In this document: positions 8,450-17,706 of the stretch, one piece after another | Position numbering within the stretch: the first letter of the stretch is position 1 | Layout of the letters: each line of letters opens with the position of its first letter | Origin: Microbispora sp. ZYX-F-249 | Lineage (GTDB): Bacteria > Actinomycetota > Actinomycetes > Streptosporangiales > Streptosporangiaceae | Length of the DNA stretch: 64,000 bases | Reading direction: 5' to 3' | NCBI RefSeq assembly: GCF_039649665.1 | Contig: NZ_JBDJAW010000021.1 | Coordinates: forward strand, 82,945-146,944 | The notes under the pieces: model-generated | Told to the model about the DNA's origin: nothing | Databases searched by the model: none | Seen by the model: the letters and a program-made list of their open reading frames with translations, nothing else | Made by a program: the position numbers and the translations under genes

Positions 8450-9424
8450 ATGGAATATCGACGACTCGGCACCACCGGCATGAAGGTCAGCAGGATCTGC
8501 CTGGGCATGATGAGCTACGGCGAGCCGGCCAAGTGGGGCGGCTGGGTTCTGGACGAGGAGCACGCCGAGCCCATCGTGCGCAAGGCGGCCGAGGGCGGCG
8601 TCACCTTCTTCGACACCGCCGACGTGTATTCGGGAGGCGTCAGCGAGGAGGTCACCGGACGGCTGCTGCGCGAGATCTTCCCCCGGCGCGACGACTACGT
8701 GCTGGCCACCAAGGTCTACTTCCCCATGGGCGAGGGCAGGAACGACTACGGCCTGTCCCGCAAGCACGTCATGTCGGCCATCGACGCCTCCCTGACCCGC
8801 CTCGGCACCGACTACGTCGACCTGTACCAGATCCACCGGTGGGACGACGAGACGCCGATCGAGGAGACGATGGAGGCCCTCCACGACATCGTCCGGGCCG
8901 GCAAGGCCCGCTACATCGGCGCCTCCAGCATGTGGGCGTGGCAGTTCGCCAAGGCCCAGCACGCCGCGGACAAGAACGGCTGGACCCGCTTCGTCAGCAT
9001 GCAGGATCACTACAACCTGCTGCACCGCGAGGAGGAGCGGGAGATGATCCCGCAGTGCCTCGACCAGGGCGTGGGGCTCATTCCCTGGAGCCCCCTCGCG
9101 CGCGGCCTGCTCGCCCGCGCGGGCAAGCCGGCCGACACGACGCGGCAGGTCGGCGACGGCGCCAGGCAGGAGCAGCTGTACGGCGGGCCCGCCGACGAGG
9201 CGATCCTCGATCGGGTGGCGCGGACCGCCACCGAGCGCGGCGTCTCCCCCGCGACCGTCGCACTCGCCTGGCTGCTGGCCAAGCCCGCGGTCGTGGCCCC
9301 CATCATCGGCGCCACCAAGGGCCACCACGTGGACGACGCGCTCGCCGCCGTGGACCTCGGGCTCACCGACAAGGAGATCGCCTACCTGGAGGAGCCGTAC
9401 CAGACCCGGCCGCAGCAGTTCTGA
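8450..9424 (+). CDS. Aldo/keto reductase
   Basis: A 324-residue (alpha/beta)8 NADPH-dependent reductase. The catalytic tetrad can be read as Asp and Tyr in FFDTADVYSGG (about 55-63), Lys in LATKVYFP and His in YQIHRWD. The C-terminal cofactor loop reads PIIGATKGHHVDDAL. The opening MEYRRLGTTGMKVSRICLG is typical of the aryl-alcohol/YajO-like subgroup. The ATG at 8450 is the first residue of the domain. It stands alone and is convergent with the radical SAM gene. Substrate cannot be told. Confidence 0.9.
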   Translation: MEYRRLGTTGMKVSRICLGMMSYGEPAKWGGWVLDEEHAEPIVRKAAEGGVTFFDTADVYSGGVSEEVTGRLLREIFPRRDDYVLATKVYFPMGEGRNDYGLSRKHVMSAIDASLTRLGTDYVDLYQIHRWDDETPIEETMEALHDIVRAGKARYIGASSMWAWQFAKAQHAADKNGWTRFVSMQDHYNLLHREEEREMIPQCLDQGVGLIPWSPLARGLLARAGKPADTTRQVGDGARQEQLYGGPADEAILDRVARTATERGVSPATVALAWLLAKPAVVAPIIGATKGHHVDDALAAVDLGLTDKEIAYLEEPYQTRPQQF

Positions 9425-9440
9425 CGCCCTGACCGCGCGG

Positions 9441-9464
9441 GCCACGGCTCGCGCGGGCCGTGGC
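9441..9464. terminator. Bidirectional hairpin between convergent genes
   Basis: GCCACGGC (9441-9448) pairs with GCCGTGGC (9457-9464). A second possible pairing, CTGACGCC (9421-9428) with GGCGTCAG (9462-9469), spans both stop codons of the converging genes. It can end transcription in both directions. Confidence 0.55.
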
Positions 9465-9465
9465 G

Positions 9466-10764
9466 TCAGCCGTCGGTCGTACGGCGGCGCCGGGCGCGGC
9501 GCGGGTAGGCCTTGGCCGTTTCGGCCAGCCGCGCCGCGTGCTCGGCCTGCTTGCGCCAGTGCCCGTAGGCGTCGCCGCGCTGGGCGAGCCGGTCCAGCTC
9601 ACGCATCGTGTCCAGCGGGATGAACGCGGGCTCGGCGTCCCGCCACGGCGTGCCGGGCAGCGGCATGAACGTGTGGGTGTGGATGCGCGCCCCGAGGTCG
9701 GCGAGGTCGGCGGCGAGCCGCAGGGACGCGTCCTGGTCCTCCGCGGCCTCGCCGGGCAGCCCGAAGATGAAGTCGACGTTCGGGCGGAAGCCGTGCTCCA
9801 CGGCGATGCGCACCGCGTCGCGCACCGGCTCGCTGCCGTGGCCGCGCCCGGCCGCGGCCAGCACGCGGTCGGAGCCCGACTGCGCCCCGATGATGATGTT
9901 GTCGTTGGCCACGTAGCGCTTGAGCAGCCGCATCGCCTCGGGTGTCACATGCTCGGGGCGGATCTCGGAGGGGAAGCTGCCGAAGAACACCCGCCCGTTC
10001 GCGGGCAGCTCCTCCTTCACGCCCGCCAGCAGTTCCTCCACGGCGTCCAGCGCCGGCTCCGGCCCCTGCGTGCCGTACGAGAGGGAGGTGGGGGTGATGA
10101 AGCGGACGTCGCGCAGTCCGTGGGCGGCCATCCGGCGGACGTGCTCGCGCACGCTGTCCACGCCGCGGTGCCGGAACCTGCCGCCGAACATGAAGGGCGT
10201 CTGGCAGAAGCGGCACGTGTAGGCGCAGCCCCGCGTGATCTCGATCGGCCCGAAGTGGCGGCGCCGGTCGGGAAAGGACGGGAAGGCGTCCAGCGGCAGC
10301 TGCGGGGCCGGCGGCGTGCGCAGCGCCACGCCGTCGGCGTCGCGCACCGCCAGCCCGGGCACGGTGGTGAGCGGCCGGTCCGCACGCAGCGCCTCGACCA
10401 GCGCGACGATCGTCGGCTCGCCCTCGCCGATCGCGGCGAGATCCCAGCCGGCGTCGAGGACCTGCTGCGGCTCGGCGGTGGCGTGCACTCCGCCGGCGAT
10501 GTGCAGGACCCTGGGGTCGTCGGCGAGGGCGCGCACGGCGGCCAGTTCGGCGGCCATCGCCTCGGCGTCGGGCGAGTAGAACGACCAGAGGACCAGGACC
10601 CGCTCCGCGGAGCTGTCCGCGATGTGCGCCGCGGTCTCCCCGGGGGTGGTCCCGAGCCGCAGGTCGCACTCCGCCTTCGCGGTCTCCAGCGCGCCGAGCA
10701 GCGCGTTCACGCCGTACGTCACGGCCTTGCGGTAGCGGACCACCACGGACACATCGAGGCTCAC
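9466..10764 (-). CDS. B12-binding-domain radical SAM protein (TIGR04013-like)
   Basis: A 432-residue protein with an N-terminal Rossmann-like cobalamin-binding-type domain (SLDVSVVVRYRKAVTYGVNAL, then LHIAGGVHATAEP and DLAAIGEGE) and a radical SAM domain holding the cluster motif CAYTCRFC near residue 180. The later FGLPGEAAEDQ and HTHTFMPLPGTPW blocks are usual in this branch, which includes MJ_1487-type proteins. It should use SAM and a 4Fe-4S cluster to make a radical; the substrate is unknown and no DxHxxG cobalamin ligand is obvious. The start is the GTG at 10764. It is single and convergent with the aldo/keto reductase. Confidence 0.85.
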   Translation of the reverse strand: MSLDVSVVVRYRKAVTYGVNALLGALETAKAECDLRLGTTPGETAAHIADSSAERVLVLWSFYSPDAEAMAAELAAVRALADDPRVLHIAGGVHATAEPQQVLDAGWDLAAIGEGEPTIVALVEALRADRPLTTVPGLAVRDADGVALRTPPAPQLPLDAFPSFPDRRRHFGPIEITRGCAYTCRFCQTPFMFGGRFRHRGVDSVREHVRRMAAHGLRDVRFITPTSLSYGTQGPEPALDAVEELLAGVKEELPANGRVFFGSFPSEIRPEHVTPEAMRLLKRYVANDNIIIGAQSGSDRVLAAAGRGHGSEPVRDAVRIAVEHGFRPNVDFIFGLPGEAAEDQDASLRLAADLADLGARIHTHTFMPLPGTPWRDAEPAFIPLDTMRELDRLAQRGDAYGHWRKQAEHAARLAETAKAYPRRARRRRTTDG

Positions 10765-10951
10765 CCCTGGCAGGGTAGTGCCACCGCCCGCCTCCCCCGC
10801 ACCGCGCGGAACCGGCCGGGGATGTCCCGTTCCGCCACTGGCCGCACACAGGCACGTGCGCGGGGGCGGCACAGCGGGGGCGGCACAGCGGGGGCGGGAC
10901 ACCCGCCTTTAATCCGTTGCCCCCGGGGAGGCCGGGCGGAAGGCTGGCCGC

Positions 10952-11500
10952 ATGCTGATCCGACGAGAGAACCCCGGCGACGCCGAGGCCGTCCGCGCGG
11001 TGGTCGCCGCCGCCTTCGCCCCTTACCAGGCGACCCGGGACCCCGGCCGGCCGGACGGGCTGCCGGTCGAGGTGACGTTGCTCGACGAGCTGCGCGGCGA
11101 CCCCGGCTGGCTGCCGGAGCTGTCGCTCGTCGCGCCGGCGCCCGACGGCGGGATCGCGGGTCACGTCGTCTGCACGAGGGCCCACGTGGGGGCCGTGCCC
11201 GTGCTCGGCCTCGGCCCGCTGGCCGTGCACCCCGCCCACCAGCGCCGGGGCGTGGGCTCCGCGCTCGTGCACGCCGTGCTCGGCGCGGCCGAGGCGCTCG
11301 GCGAGCCCCTGGTCGCGCTGCTCGGCGACCCCGCGTACTACTCGCGCTTCGGCTTCGAGCACTCGCAGGCGTACGGCGTGACGGCCCCGGAGCCGAAGTG
11401 GGGGAAGTTCTTCCAGGTCCGGGTTTTCGACCGGCCGGCCCCGCCGCCGCGCGGGCTCTTCGCGTACGCGGAACCCTTCTCCGGGGTTGACGGGGGGTGA
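10952..11500 (+). CDS. GNAT-family N-acetyltransferase (YhbS-like)
   Basis: A 182-residue acetyltransferase. The start MLIRRENPGDAEAVRAVV is the usual GNAT first strand and helix; the acetyl-CoA loop is seen as HPAHQRRGVGSALV (about 92-105), followed by LLGDPAYYSRFGFE, the last being typical of the YhbS subgroup. ATG 10952 has CGGAAGG upstream. Divergent from the radical SAM gene. Confidence 0.88.
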   Translation: MLIRRENPGDAEAVRAVVAAAFAPYQATRDPGRPDGLPVEVTLLDELRGDPGWLPELSLVAPAPDGGIAGHVVCTRAHVGAVPVLGLGPLAVHPAHQRRGVGSALVHAVLGAAEALGEPLVALLGDPAYYSRFGFEHSQAYGVTAPEPKWGKFFQVRVFDRPAPPPRGLFAYAEPFSGVDGG

Positions 11501-11510
11501 TCGCTATGAG

Positions 11511-12458
11511 ATGCAGCTCCCCGTGAAGAAGATCCTGACGTGGCTCGTGCCCGTCGTCATGGTGACCGGCTGCCAGGGCGCCGCCGGGTCCGCGGCGTCG
11601 CCGCCCGCCCGGTCCCCGGCCACGGCTTCGGCCGAGATCGTCTCGCGGGAGGCCGTGGACGGCCGGACGGACAAACTCGTCATCGATTCCCCGGCCACGG
11701 GCGGGCTGCGCTCCGTGTGGGTGCTGAAGCCCGCAGGCTGGACACCGGGGTCCACCGGCTGGCGCGTGCTCTACCTCCTGCACGGCTGCTGCGCCGGCGG
11801 CGCCTGGGACTGGCTCAGGACGGGCGAGACGGCCCGGCTGACCGCCCGCCTCGACGCCGTCGTCATCGTCCCCGAGGGCGGTTCGATGGGCTGGTACGCC
11901 GACTGGCGCGACGGCCCCGGCTGGGAGACGTTCCACATGACCGAGGTGCCCCGCCTGGTCGAGCCGCGGTACGGCGCCGGCACGCGCCGCGCGGTGGCCG
12001 GGTTCTCCATGGGCGGGCTCGGCGCGTTCGTCTACGCCGCCCGGCATCCGGGCGTGTTCGAGGCCGCGGCGTCGTTCTCCGGGGTGCTCGACATTCGCGA
12101 CGACGTCCGTGGATATCGGAGGTTCATGGCGGACAACGGCGTGGACACCAAGGACCTGTGGGGCGACCCGAGCGCCTGGGCGGAGCACAACCCCGCCGAC
12201 CTCGCCGGGCGGCTGAAGGGCGTGCGCCTCTACGCGTCCTCGGGCGACGGCGAGCCCGGCCCGCTGGACCCGGGCCGCCAGGGCGGCGCGACGAGCGATC
12301 GCACCGAAGCCGCGATCATGCGGCAGAACCTGAACTTCGCCAGGGCAGCGGAGAAGGCCGGGGTGAAGGTGACGACGGATTTCTACGGAAACGGCACGCA
12401 CACCTGGCCGTACTGGATGCGTTCGTTCGAACGAGCGCTGCCGCTTCTTCTACCCTGA
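11511..12458 (+). CDS. Lipoprotein alpha/beta-hydrolase of the esterase D/Ag85 type
   Basis: Residues 1-22 form a lipoprotein signal (MQLPVKKILTWLVPVVMVTGC) with a VTGC lipobox, so the enzyme is likely anchored outside the cell membrane. The hydrolase domain shows YLLHGCCAGGAWDW, the nucleophile elbow GFSMGG (Ser near 166), and a late histidine in NGTHTWPYW, the pattern of esterase D, feruloyl esterase and Ag85-like acyl hydrolases. ATG 11511 is preceded by GGGGGGTGA at about 10 bases; TTG 11487 upstream is less likely. Substrate is uncertain; acyl esters on plant polysaccharide or envelope lipids are both possible. Confidence 0.8.
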   Translation: MQLPVKKILTWLVPVVMVTGCQGAAGSAASPPARSPATASAEIVSREAVDGRTDKLVIDSPATGGLRSVWVLKPAGWTPGSTGWRVLYLLHGCCAGGAWDWLRTGETARLTARLDAVVIVPEGGSMGWYADWRDGPGWETFHMTEVPRLVEPRYGAGTRRAVAGFSMGGLGAFVYAARHPGVFEAAASFSGVLDIRDDVRGYRRFMADNGVDTKDLWGDPSAWAEHNPADLAGRLKGVRLYASSGDGEPGPLDPGRQGGATSDRTEAAIMRQNLNFARAAEKAGVKVTTDFYGNGTHTWPYWMRSFERALPLLLP

Positions 12459-12463
12459 GACAC

Positions 12464-14149
12464 ATGGGACGGGCCAATGACGAGGCGGCCGCCGCGCTGC
12501 AGGAGTATGCCGAGCTCTTCGCACTGAACGGCGGGGACGCCTTCCGCGTGCGCAGCTACCAGAGGGCGGCCAAGTCCATCGCGGGGTTTCCCGAGGATCT
12601 CACCAGGGAGACTCTGCGGTCGATCCCCGGCGTGGGCGAGGCCATCGCCAAGAAGATCGAGGAGTTCCTCGAGCGCGGCAGCTTCCGCCAGCTCGACGAC
12701 CTGCGCGGCCGGGTGCCCGAGGGGGTGCGCGCGCTGACCCGGATCCCCTCGCTCGGCCCGAAGAAGGCGCTGTTCCTGTTCCAGGAGCTCGGCATCGACT
12801 CCCCCGCCGCGCTGGCCGAGGCGATCCGGGCCGGCCGCCTGAACGGCCTGCGCGGCTTCGGCGCCAAGACGGAGGAGAACCTGCTCAAAGGCATCGAGCA
12901 CATGGAGCGCTCGGGCGACCGGGTCCACCTCGGCATCGCCACCGATCTGGCCGAGCGGGTCATCGCCTCGTTGCCCGCCGACCGGATCGCCTTCGCCGGG
13001 TCACTGCGCCGGATGAGCGAGACGATCGGCGACATCGACATCCTCGCCGTCGGCGACCCCGCCCTGATGGAGCTGTTCGCGCGGCAGCCGTACGTCACCG
13101 AAGTGATCGCGAAGGGCGAGCGGAAGACCTCGGTCAGGACCGATCGCGGCCTCCAGGTCGACCTGCGGCTGATCCCCGCCGAGTCGTGGGGCGCCGCGAT
13201 GGTCTACTTCACCGGCAGCAAGGAGCACAACGTCCGCATCCGGGAGATGGCGGTCAAGAAAGGCTGGAAGCTGTCGGAGTACGGCCTGTTCGACGGCGAC
13301 CGCCTCATCGCCTCGGAGACCGAGGAGGAGATCTACCAGGCGCTCGGCATGCGGTGGGTGCCTCCCGCGCTGCGCGAGGACGGCGGCGAGGTGGATGCCG
13401 CGCTGCGGGGCGAACTGCCGCGCCTGGTCGAGCTGCACGACCTGCGGGGCGACCTGCACACGCACACCGACCTGACCGACGGGATCGCCTCGCTGGAGGA
13501 CATGGCCGCCGCCGCCGCGATGCGCGGCTACTCCTACTACGCGGTGACCGATCACGCGCCCGACCTGGTCATGCAGCGGATGACCCTCGACAAGGCCCTC
13601 GCGCAGCGCGCCCGCATCGCCGAGCTGCAGAAGAGCTACCCGGACATGCGGCTGCTGCACGGCAGCGAGCTGAACATCGCCCCGGACGGCTCGGTCGACT
13701 GGCCGGCCGAGGTGCTGGCCGGGTTCGACGTCTGCGTCGCGTCGGTGCACTCCCACTTCACCCAGTCGCGGGAGGAGATGACCCGCCGCTTCATCGCGGC
13801 GTGCGAGAACCCGCACGTCCACGTCATCGGTCACCCCACGACCCGGAAGATCGGCAAGCGGCCGCCGGTGGACGCGGACTGGGAGGCGGTGTTCCGCGCC
13901 GCCGCCAGGACCGGCACGATCATGGAGATCGACTCCTACCCCGACCGCGCCGACCTGCCCTCCGACCTCGTACGGCTCGCGCGCCACCACGGCGTGAAGT
14001 TCTCGATCGACAGCGACTCCCACGCCATCCCCCACCTGGCCCACCAGAGGTTCGGCGTGGGCATCGCGCAGCGGGCCTGGCTCACCCCGGACGACGTGGT
14101 CAACACCTGGCCCCTCGACCGCCTGCTGGCCCACCTGGGCAGGGCCTGA
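12464..14149 (+). CDS. polX: DNA polymerase X with PHP domain
   Basis: A 561-residue PolX. The N-terminal 8-kDa-like domain has two helix-hairpin-helix units (LRSIPGVGEAIAKKIEEFL and LTRIPSLGPKKALFLFQ). The nucleotidyltransferase core shows the GS motif GSLRRMSE with the metal pair GDIDIL. The C-terminal PHP phosphoesterase has HTHTDLTDG, YYAVTDHAP, HGSELN, VHSHF and DSDSHA metal ligands. Family members fill short gaps in base-excision repair and carry 3'-5' exonuclease activity in the PHP domain. Starts six bases after the esterase stop, so may be in the same transcript. Confidence 0.95.
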   Translation: MGRANDEAAAALQEYAELFALNGGDAFRVRSYQRAAKSIAGFPEDLTRETLRSIPGVGEAIAKKIEEFLERGSFRQLDDLRGRVPEGVRALTRIPSLGPKKALFLFQELGIDSPAALAEAIRAGRLNGLRGFGAKTEENLLKGIEHMERSGDRVHLGIATDLAERVIASLPADRIAFAGSLRRMSETIGDIDILAVGDPALMELFARQPYVTEVIAKGERKTSVRTDRGLQVDLRLIPAESWGAAMVYFTGSKEHNVRIREMAVKKGWKLSEYGLFDGDRLIASETEEEIYQALGMRWVPPALREDGGEVDAALRGELPRLVELHDLRGDLHTHTDLTDGIASLEDMAAAAAMRGYSYYAVTDHAPDLVMQRMTLDKALAQRARIAELQKSYPDMRLLHGSELNIAPDGSVDWPAEVLAGFDVCVASVHSHFTQSREEMTRRFIAACENPHVHVIGHPTTRKIGKRPPVDADWEAVFRAAARTGTIMEIDSYPDRADLPSDLVRLARHHGVKFSIDSDSHAIPHLAHQRFGVGIAQRAWLTPDDVVNTWPLDRLLAHLGRA

Positions 14150-14877
14150 CCGCGCCCCGCCGCCTCCCGATATCCGCGGGTGCCGAAGTAGTGGATCTCG
14201 GATGGTTCCCGTGTCCACTGTGGTTCGCTCGTCGGAGGAGGAGCCCGGCTGTGTCCCAGCGGCATCGCCATGAGTACGCCGCAGACCTTCCTCATGGCCT
14301 CCCGGCCAGCTTTCGTATACCGACCGGGAAAATCCCCGCCGCAACGGTAGGAAGCGGGGAAGCACCGCGCCCGACCCCTATCCGCCAGGTTCGAGTCGGT
14401 GTCACAGGTGAAGGACGTAAAACGCCGGTTCCTCGCGTACTCCTCTTCGTCTCGCTTGCCGGACCCGCCTCATCTGGCAGTACTGAAACGTCTCGGCGTT
14501 GTCAGGGCCGCTCCCGCCCTTCCCGGTGTCACCCGGGGCAGGCTGCCCTCAGTTCCCATCACCTGCTGCGACAGGCGAAAGGCGGTGGTCTCTCACCTCC
14601 GCTCGAACCCACAGCGCCTCACGGCGCAAACCGATTACGGGACAGAGCCGACCCGGGTCGCCGCCATCACCCGCGGCTTCAGGCGCTCCCGGCACCGACC
14701 CGCGGGCCGTGGAACCCCGCCCATCCGGCGCGACAGCCGGGCCACCGGGCTGACCACGGCCGCGATTTCACACTCCAGCCGAACCGCTCAGCCTGGATGC
14801 ACCGAGCCGATTCTGACGTGATCGCCGTGAAAGTGGTCGGACCGGGCTCGCCGAATCGACGGGCCGGATCGACTGCT
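14150..14877. other. Gene-poor stretch without a convincing gene
   Basis: More than 700 bases where every open frame has mixed third-position composition and no recognisable domain. It contains small hairpins, for instance CCCCGC near 14335 with GCGGGG near 14355. A tRNA-like TTCGAGT at about 14391 has no matching T-stem. It lies between polX and a toxin/immunity remnant and is most easily read as decayed or acquired DNA. Confidence 0.4.
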
Positions 14878-15324
14878 TCACGCCGATCGGAATGACACCG
14901 TAGGGCCGTAGTCGCCCTCCTCGCCGAGGACTGCGACAACGAATTCGCGTGCCGGGAACGCGTCTCTCAGCGCGGCGCGCCACATAGCCGCCACACGCGA
15001 TGCGACCTCAGGCAGGATCGCGTACTCGGACTCGGACCTGGGTGCGAAAACATCCCACAGGTGAAGATGGTTGACGACGTTCTCGACGGCCGATCTGTCG
15101 CCCTTCAGCTCTTCGAACCAGGTGTCGACACTACGTTTGTCGAACAAGGCGCCCAAGAACACGCAATCACGATATTCGACGAACTCGGGCCAGAAGAGCA
15201 AGGAGAGCGCGGCGGCCTCGCCCACCGTCACATTGGCGAGCAGGAACGCACGGACATCGAAGCCGTCGGCGGTCGTCATCCAGCCATCCGCCTGGGGGAG
15301 CTTACTGAGATCCACGATGCCCAC
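14878..15324 (-). CDS. Probable immunity protein of a polymorphic toxin
   Basis: A 148-residue acidic cytoplasmic protein starting at GTG 15324, with GGGAG five bases before it. It is rich in aromatic and acidic residues (SLLFWPEFVEYRDC, VDTWFEELKGDRSAVENV) and its codon use is less GC-biased than the surrounding genes. I do not recognise the family. It lies directly downstream of, and overlaps by about 49 bases, a toxin-tip fragment on the same strand, the usual order of a polymorphic toxin and its immunity gene. The role is inferred from that position only. Confidence 0.55.
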   Translation of the reverse strand: MGIVDLSKLPQADGWMTTADGFDVRAFLLANVTVGEAAALSLLFWPEFVEYRDCVFLGALFDKRSVDTWFEELKGDRSAVENVVNHLHLWDVFAPRSESEYAILPEVASRVAAMWRAALRDAFPAREFVVAVLGEEGDYGPTVSFRSA

Positions 15325-15710
15325 CGCCTCTCCCGACTCTTCCGTCCACGAGCATCGTCCCTTATTGATCGCCTCAGCAACTGGAGCGCGGCAGGAGTCG
15401 CTATCTCACTCTGCTGCGGGAAGACCCGGCCATCGGGAGTCTCGTGCCTGCTGAACTCTTGGACGTGGGGTGTGGGCACTCCGCCATGAGCGGCACCTAC
15501 CAGATCCACTCGTCGCAGGATGACGCCATCCTGAGTTCGATAAAGAATTCCGTTCGCAGGACCGCCAGCATCGATCGCACCACCGACCGGGAATCGACCC
15601 TGCCAGAGAGTCGCCTTGCTGAGGTCGATACCGCCGTTGTCATTGTGAACGAGGACCGGCGGCGCTCCCGGGACTGTAAGAACAACGGCTCTGTCGCAGT
15701 TGATTGGACA
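15276..15710 (-). pseudogene. Truncated polymorphic toxin C-terminal tip
   Basis: The minus strand reads PPVLVHNDNGGIDLSK, the junction typical of the end of a HINT/pre-toxin region, followed by a compact module with GGPANGILYRTQDG, ILRRVDLVGAAHGG and TPHVQEF blocks, resembling polymorphic toxin type 24 domains. There is no delivery domain, no signal and no proper start upstream; the frame runs into unrelated fragment sequence. The tip is therefore a remnant or a displaced cassette. Its activity is unknown. The downstream immunity-like gene is intact. Confidence 0.5.
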
Positions 15711-15732
15711 GACCCCACCCTGGTGATATTCC

Positions 15733-15881
15733 TCAGGCGGGGCGACGAACGGTAGTGAGCTGACGGTAGAGGGCGGCGGTCTCCGGGTGGGGATGGCGCT
15801 GACTTCGGCGACCGCTGCAAGGCATGCCTTCCATGCCTCGTGGACGCGGCTCATGTTCCCGGCCTCGTACTCGGCCCGCAT
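15733..15881 (-). pseudogene. Frameshifted remnant resembling a BTAD/TPR regulator tail
   Basis: One minus frame reads MRAEYEAGNMSRVHEAWKA and then loses sense; the neighbouring frame continues with HPHPETAALYRQLT and a stop at 15733. Joined, they look like the last helices of a bacterial transcriptional activation (BTAD) or TPR domain. A single frameshift near 15798 would restore it. Too short for certainty. Confidence 0.35.
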
Positions 15882-16127
15882 CAGGGCGGGCCGATCGTCT
15901 CGGGACGGTCACGGGCGCGCCTGAACATCCCCGCGCGGCACGTGGGAGAAATGCGCCGGTAACTCCGCGCCGCGATGATGGTCGCGGTGTGTGGGCGGGC
16001 GATCGTGGTGGGCCGGGGGCCCGCCGCGGGTGGGAGGACCGCCGGCCGACGACGCCCGGGCGGACCGGGGCCGGGGCGGTCAGCGCGCCGGGAGCGGATC
16101 GGGCGGCGTGAGCGGAAGGATGACGAG

Positions 16128-17681
16128 ATGCGCCAGTTGACGGCACTCGACGCGCAGTTCCTGAGTGTGGAGTCGGCGACGACCGCGGCCCATGTGGCGG
16201 GTGTCGTCGTGCTCGACCCGTCGACCTCGCCCTCCGGCACGCTGACCAGGGAGGCGCTGCTCGTCCTGCTGCGCGAGCGGCTGCATCTCGCCCCGCCGCT
16301 GCGGATGCGGCTGGCCGACGTGCCCTTCGGGCTCGACCGGCCGTACTGGCTCGACGACCCGGACGTGGACGTCGACGCGCACGTGCGCGAGGCCACCCTT
16401 CCGGCGCCCGGCGGGGAGCGGGAACTGGCGGCGTACGTGGCGGGCGTCCACGCGCGGCGGCTCGACCGCGGACGGCCGCTGTGGGAGGCGCACCTCATCC
16501 ACGGCCTGGCGGGCGGCCGCTGCGCCCTTTACATCAAGGTGCACCACTGTGTGATCGACGGCGTGTCGGGCTCGGAGATCCTGACCGCGCTGCTCGATCC
16601 GTCGCCGCGGCCATGCAGGGTGGACGCACCTCCCGCCCCGGCGCCGCCGGTGCCGCCCAGCCTGCTCACGATGCTAGCCGGGGCGGTCGCCCGGTCGATC
16701 GTCCAGCCGGTGGAGACGCTGTGCTCGCTCGCCCGTGCCGCCGCGGACCTGGACACGATCCCGGTGGTCGCGGCGCTGCCCGACGCCCGGCTCGTGGCCC
16801 AGGCCGCCCGCGCGCTCGCGGGCGACTCGCGCCCGCTGCCCGAGACGCCGCCGCCTGTCGCGCCGCGTACGCCGTTCAATGGCCCGATCTCCGGCACGCG
16901 GGAGGTCGCCTTCGGCTCCGTGCCGCTGGCGGAGGTCAGGAGGGTGGCCAGGGCCTTCGGCATGGGCCCGAACGACGTGGTGATGACGCTGTGCGCCTCG
17001 GCGCTGCGGCGGTGGCTGATCGCCCACGACGCGCTGCCCGACCGGCCGCTGGTGGCCGCCGTGCCGGTGGCGTTGCGCCCTCACTCCGGCGGGTCGTCCG
17101 GCGACGCGGCCGAGGGCCGGGTCGGCAACCGCATCTCGGCGATGGTCACGCCGCTGGCCACCGACGTCGCCTGCCCCCGGGAGCGGCTGACGGCCGTACG
17201 CGCCGCGCTGGCCGCCGCCAAGCGGCGCTTCGCCGTGTCCCACCGCACCTGGCTGGACGACGTGTGCGCGATGCTGCCGAACGCCCTCGCGGCGCTGGCC
17301 ACACCGGTGGTGTTCCGCCTCGCGGGCGTCGCGGGGGCGGGGGTCAACCTCATCGTGTCGAACGTGCCCGGTCCCCGCCTGCCGTTGTATCTCTGCGGCG
17401 CCCGGATGCTGTCCTACCACCCGCTGTCGGTGGTCACCGACGCCACCGGGGGACTCAGCATCACCTGCGCGTCCTACGACGGCCGCCTGGACTTCGGCGT
17501 CGTCGCCTGCCCCACCCGGCTGCCCGACGTCTGGAGCGTCGTCGACCACCTGCGTGAGGCGATGGACGAGCTCCTGGCCCTGCTCGACGACTCCCCGCAC
17601 GACGTGGCCCAGCCCGGGGACGCGGTGCCCGTGCGGCCCCACAAGGAGCGGGAGGAGCGGCAGGAGATGGTGCCCGCCTGA
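16128..17681 (+). CDS. Wax ester synthase/diacylglycerol acyltransferase (WS/DGAT)
   Basis: A 517-residue acyltransferase that makes triacylglycerol or wax esters from acyl-CoA and diacylglycerol or alcohols. The opening RQLTALDAQFLSVES is characteristic, the active-site motif HHxxxDG is read as KVHHCVIDG (His139-Gly145), and the C-terminal half has NLIVSNVPGPRLPLYLCGA, with the PLW motif earlier (RPLWEAHLI). Starts at ATG 16128 with AAGGA seven bases upstream. Convergent with a TetR regulator. A common storage-lipid enzyme of actinomycetes. Confidence 0.93.
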   Translation: MRQLTALDAQFLSVESATTAAHVAGVVVLDPSTSPSGTLTREALLVLLRERLHLAPPLRMRLADVPFGLDRPYWLDDPDVDVDAHVREATLPAPGGERELAAYVAGVHARRLDRGRPLWEAHLIHGLAGGRCALYIKVHHCVIDGVSGSEILTALLDPSPRPCRVDAPPAPAPPVPPSLLTMLAGAVARSIVQPVETLCSLARAAADLDTIPVVAALPDARLVAQAARALAGDSRPLPETPPPVAPRTPFNGPISGTREVAFGSVPLAEVRRVARAFGMGPNDVVMTLCASALRRWLIAHDALPDRPLVAAVPVALRPHSGGSSGDAAEGRVGNRISAMVTPLATDVACPRERLTAVRAALAAAKRRFAVSHRTWLDDVCAMLPNALAALATPVVFRLAGVAGAGVNLIVSNVPGPRLPLYLCGARMLSYHPLSVVTDATGGLSITCASYDGRLDFGVVACPTRLPDVWSVVDHLREAMDELLALLDDSPHDVAQPGDAVPVRPHKEREERQEMVPA

Positions 17682-17706
17682 CCGCCGGGCGTCGGCACGG
17701 CCCTCG

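Noticed and set aside
9460..11490. Plus-strand frame of 676 codons across the radical SAM gene
   Set aside because: The minus strand carries the cluster motif and a full radical SAM fold, and the plus frame then runs out of frame through the GNAT gene.
14380..14410. tRNA-like T-loop GGTTCGAGTC
   Set aside because: The flanking bases do not form a 5-bp T-stem and no acceptor or anticodon arm can be drawn.
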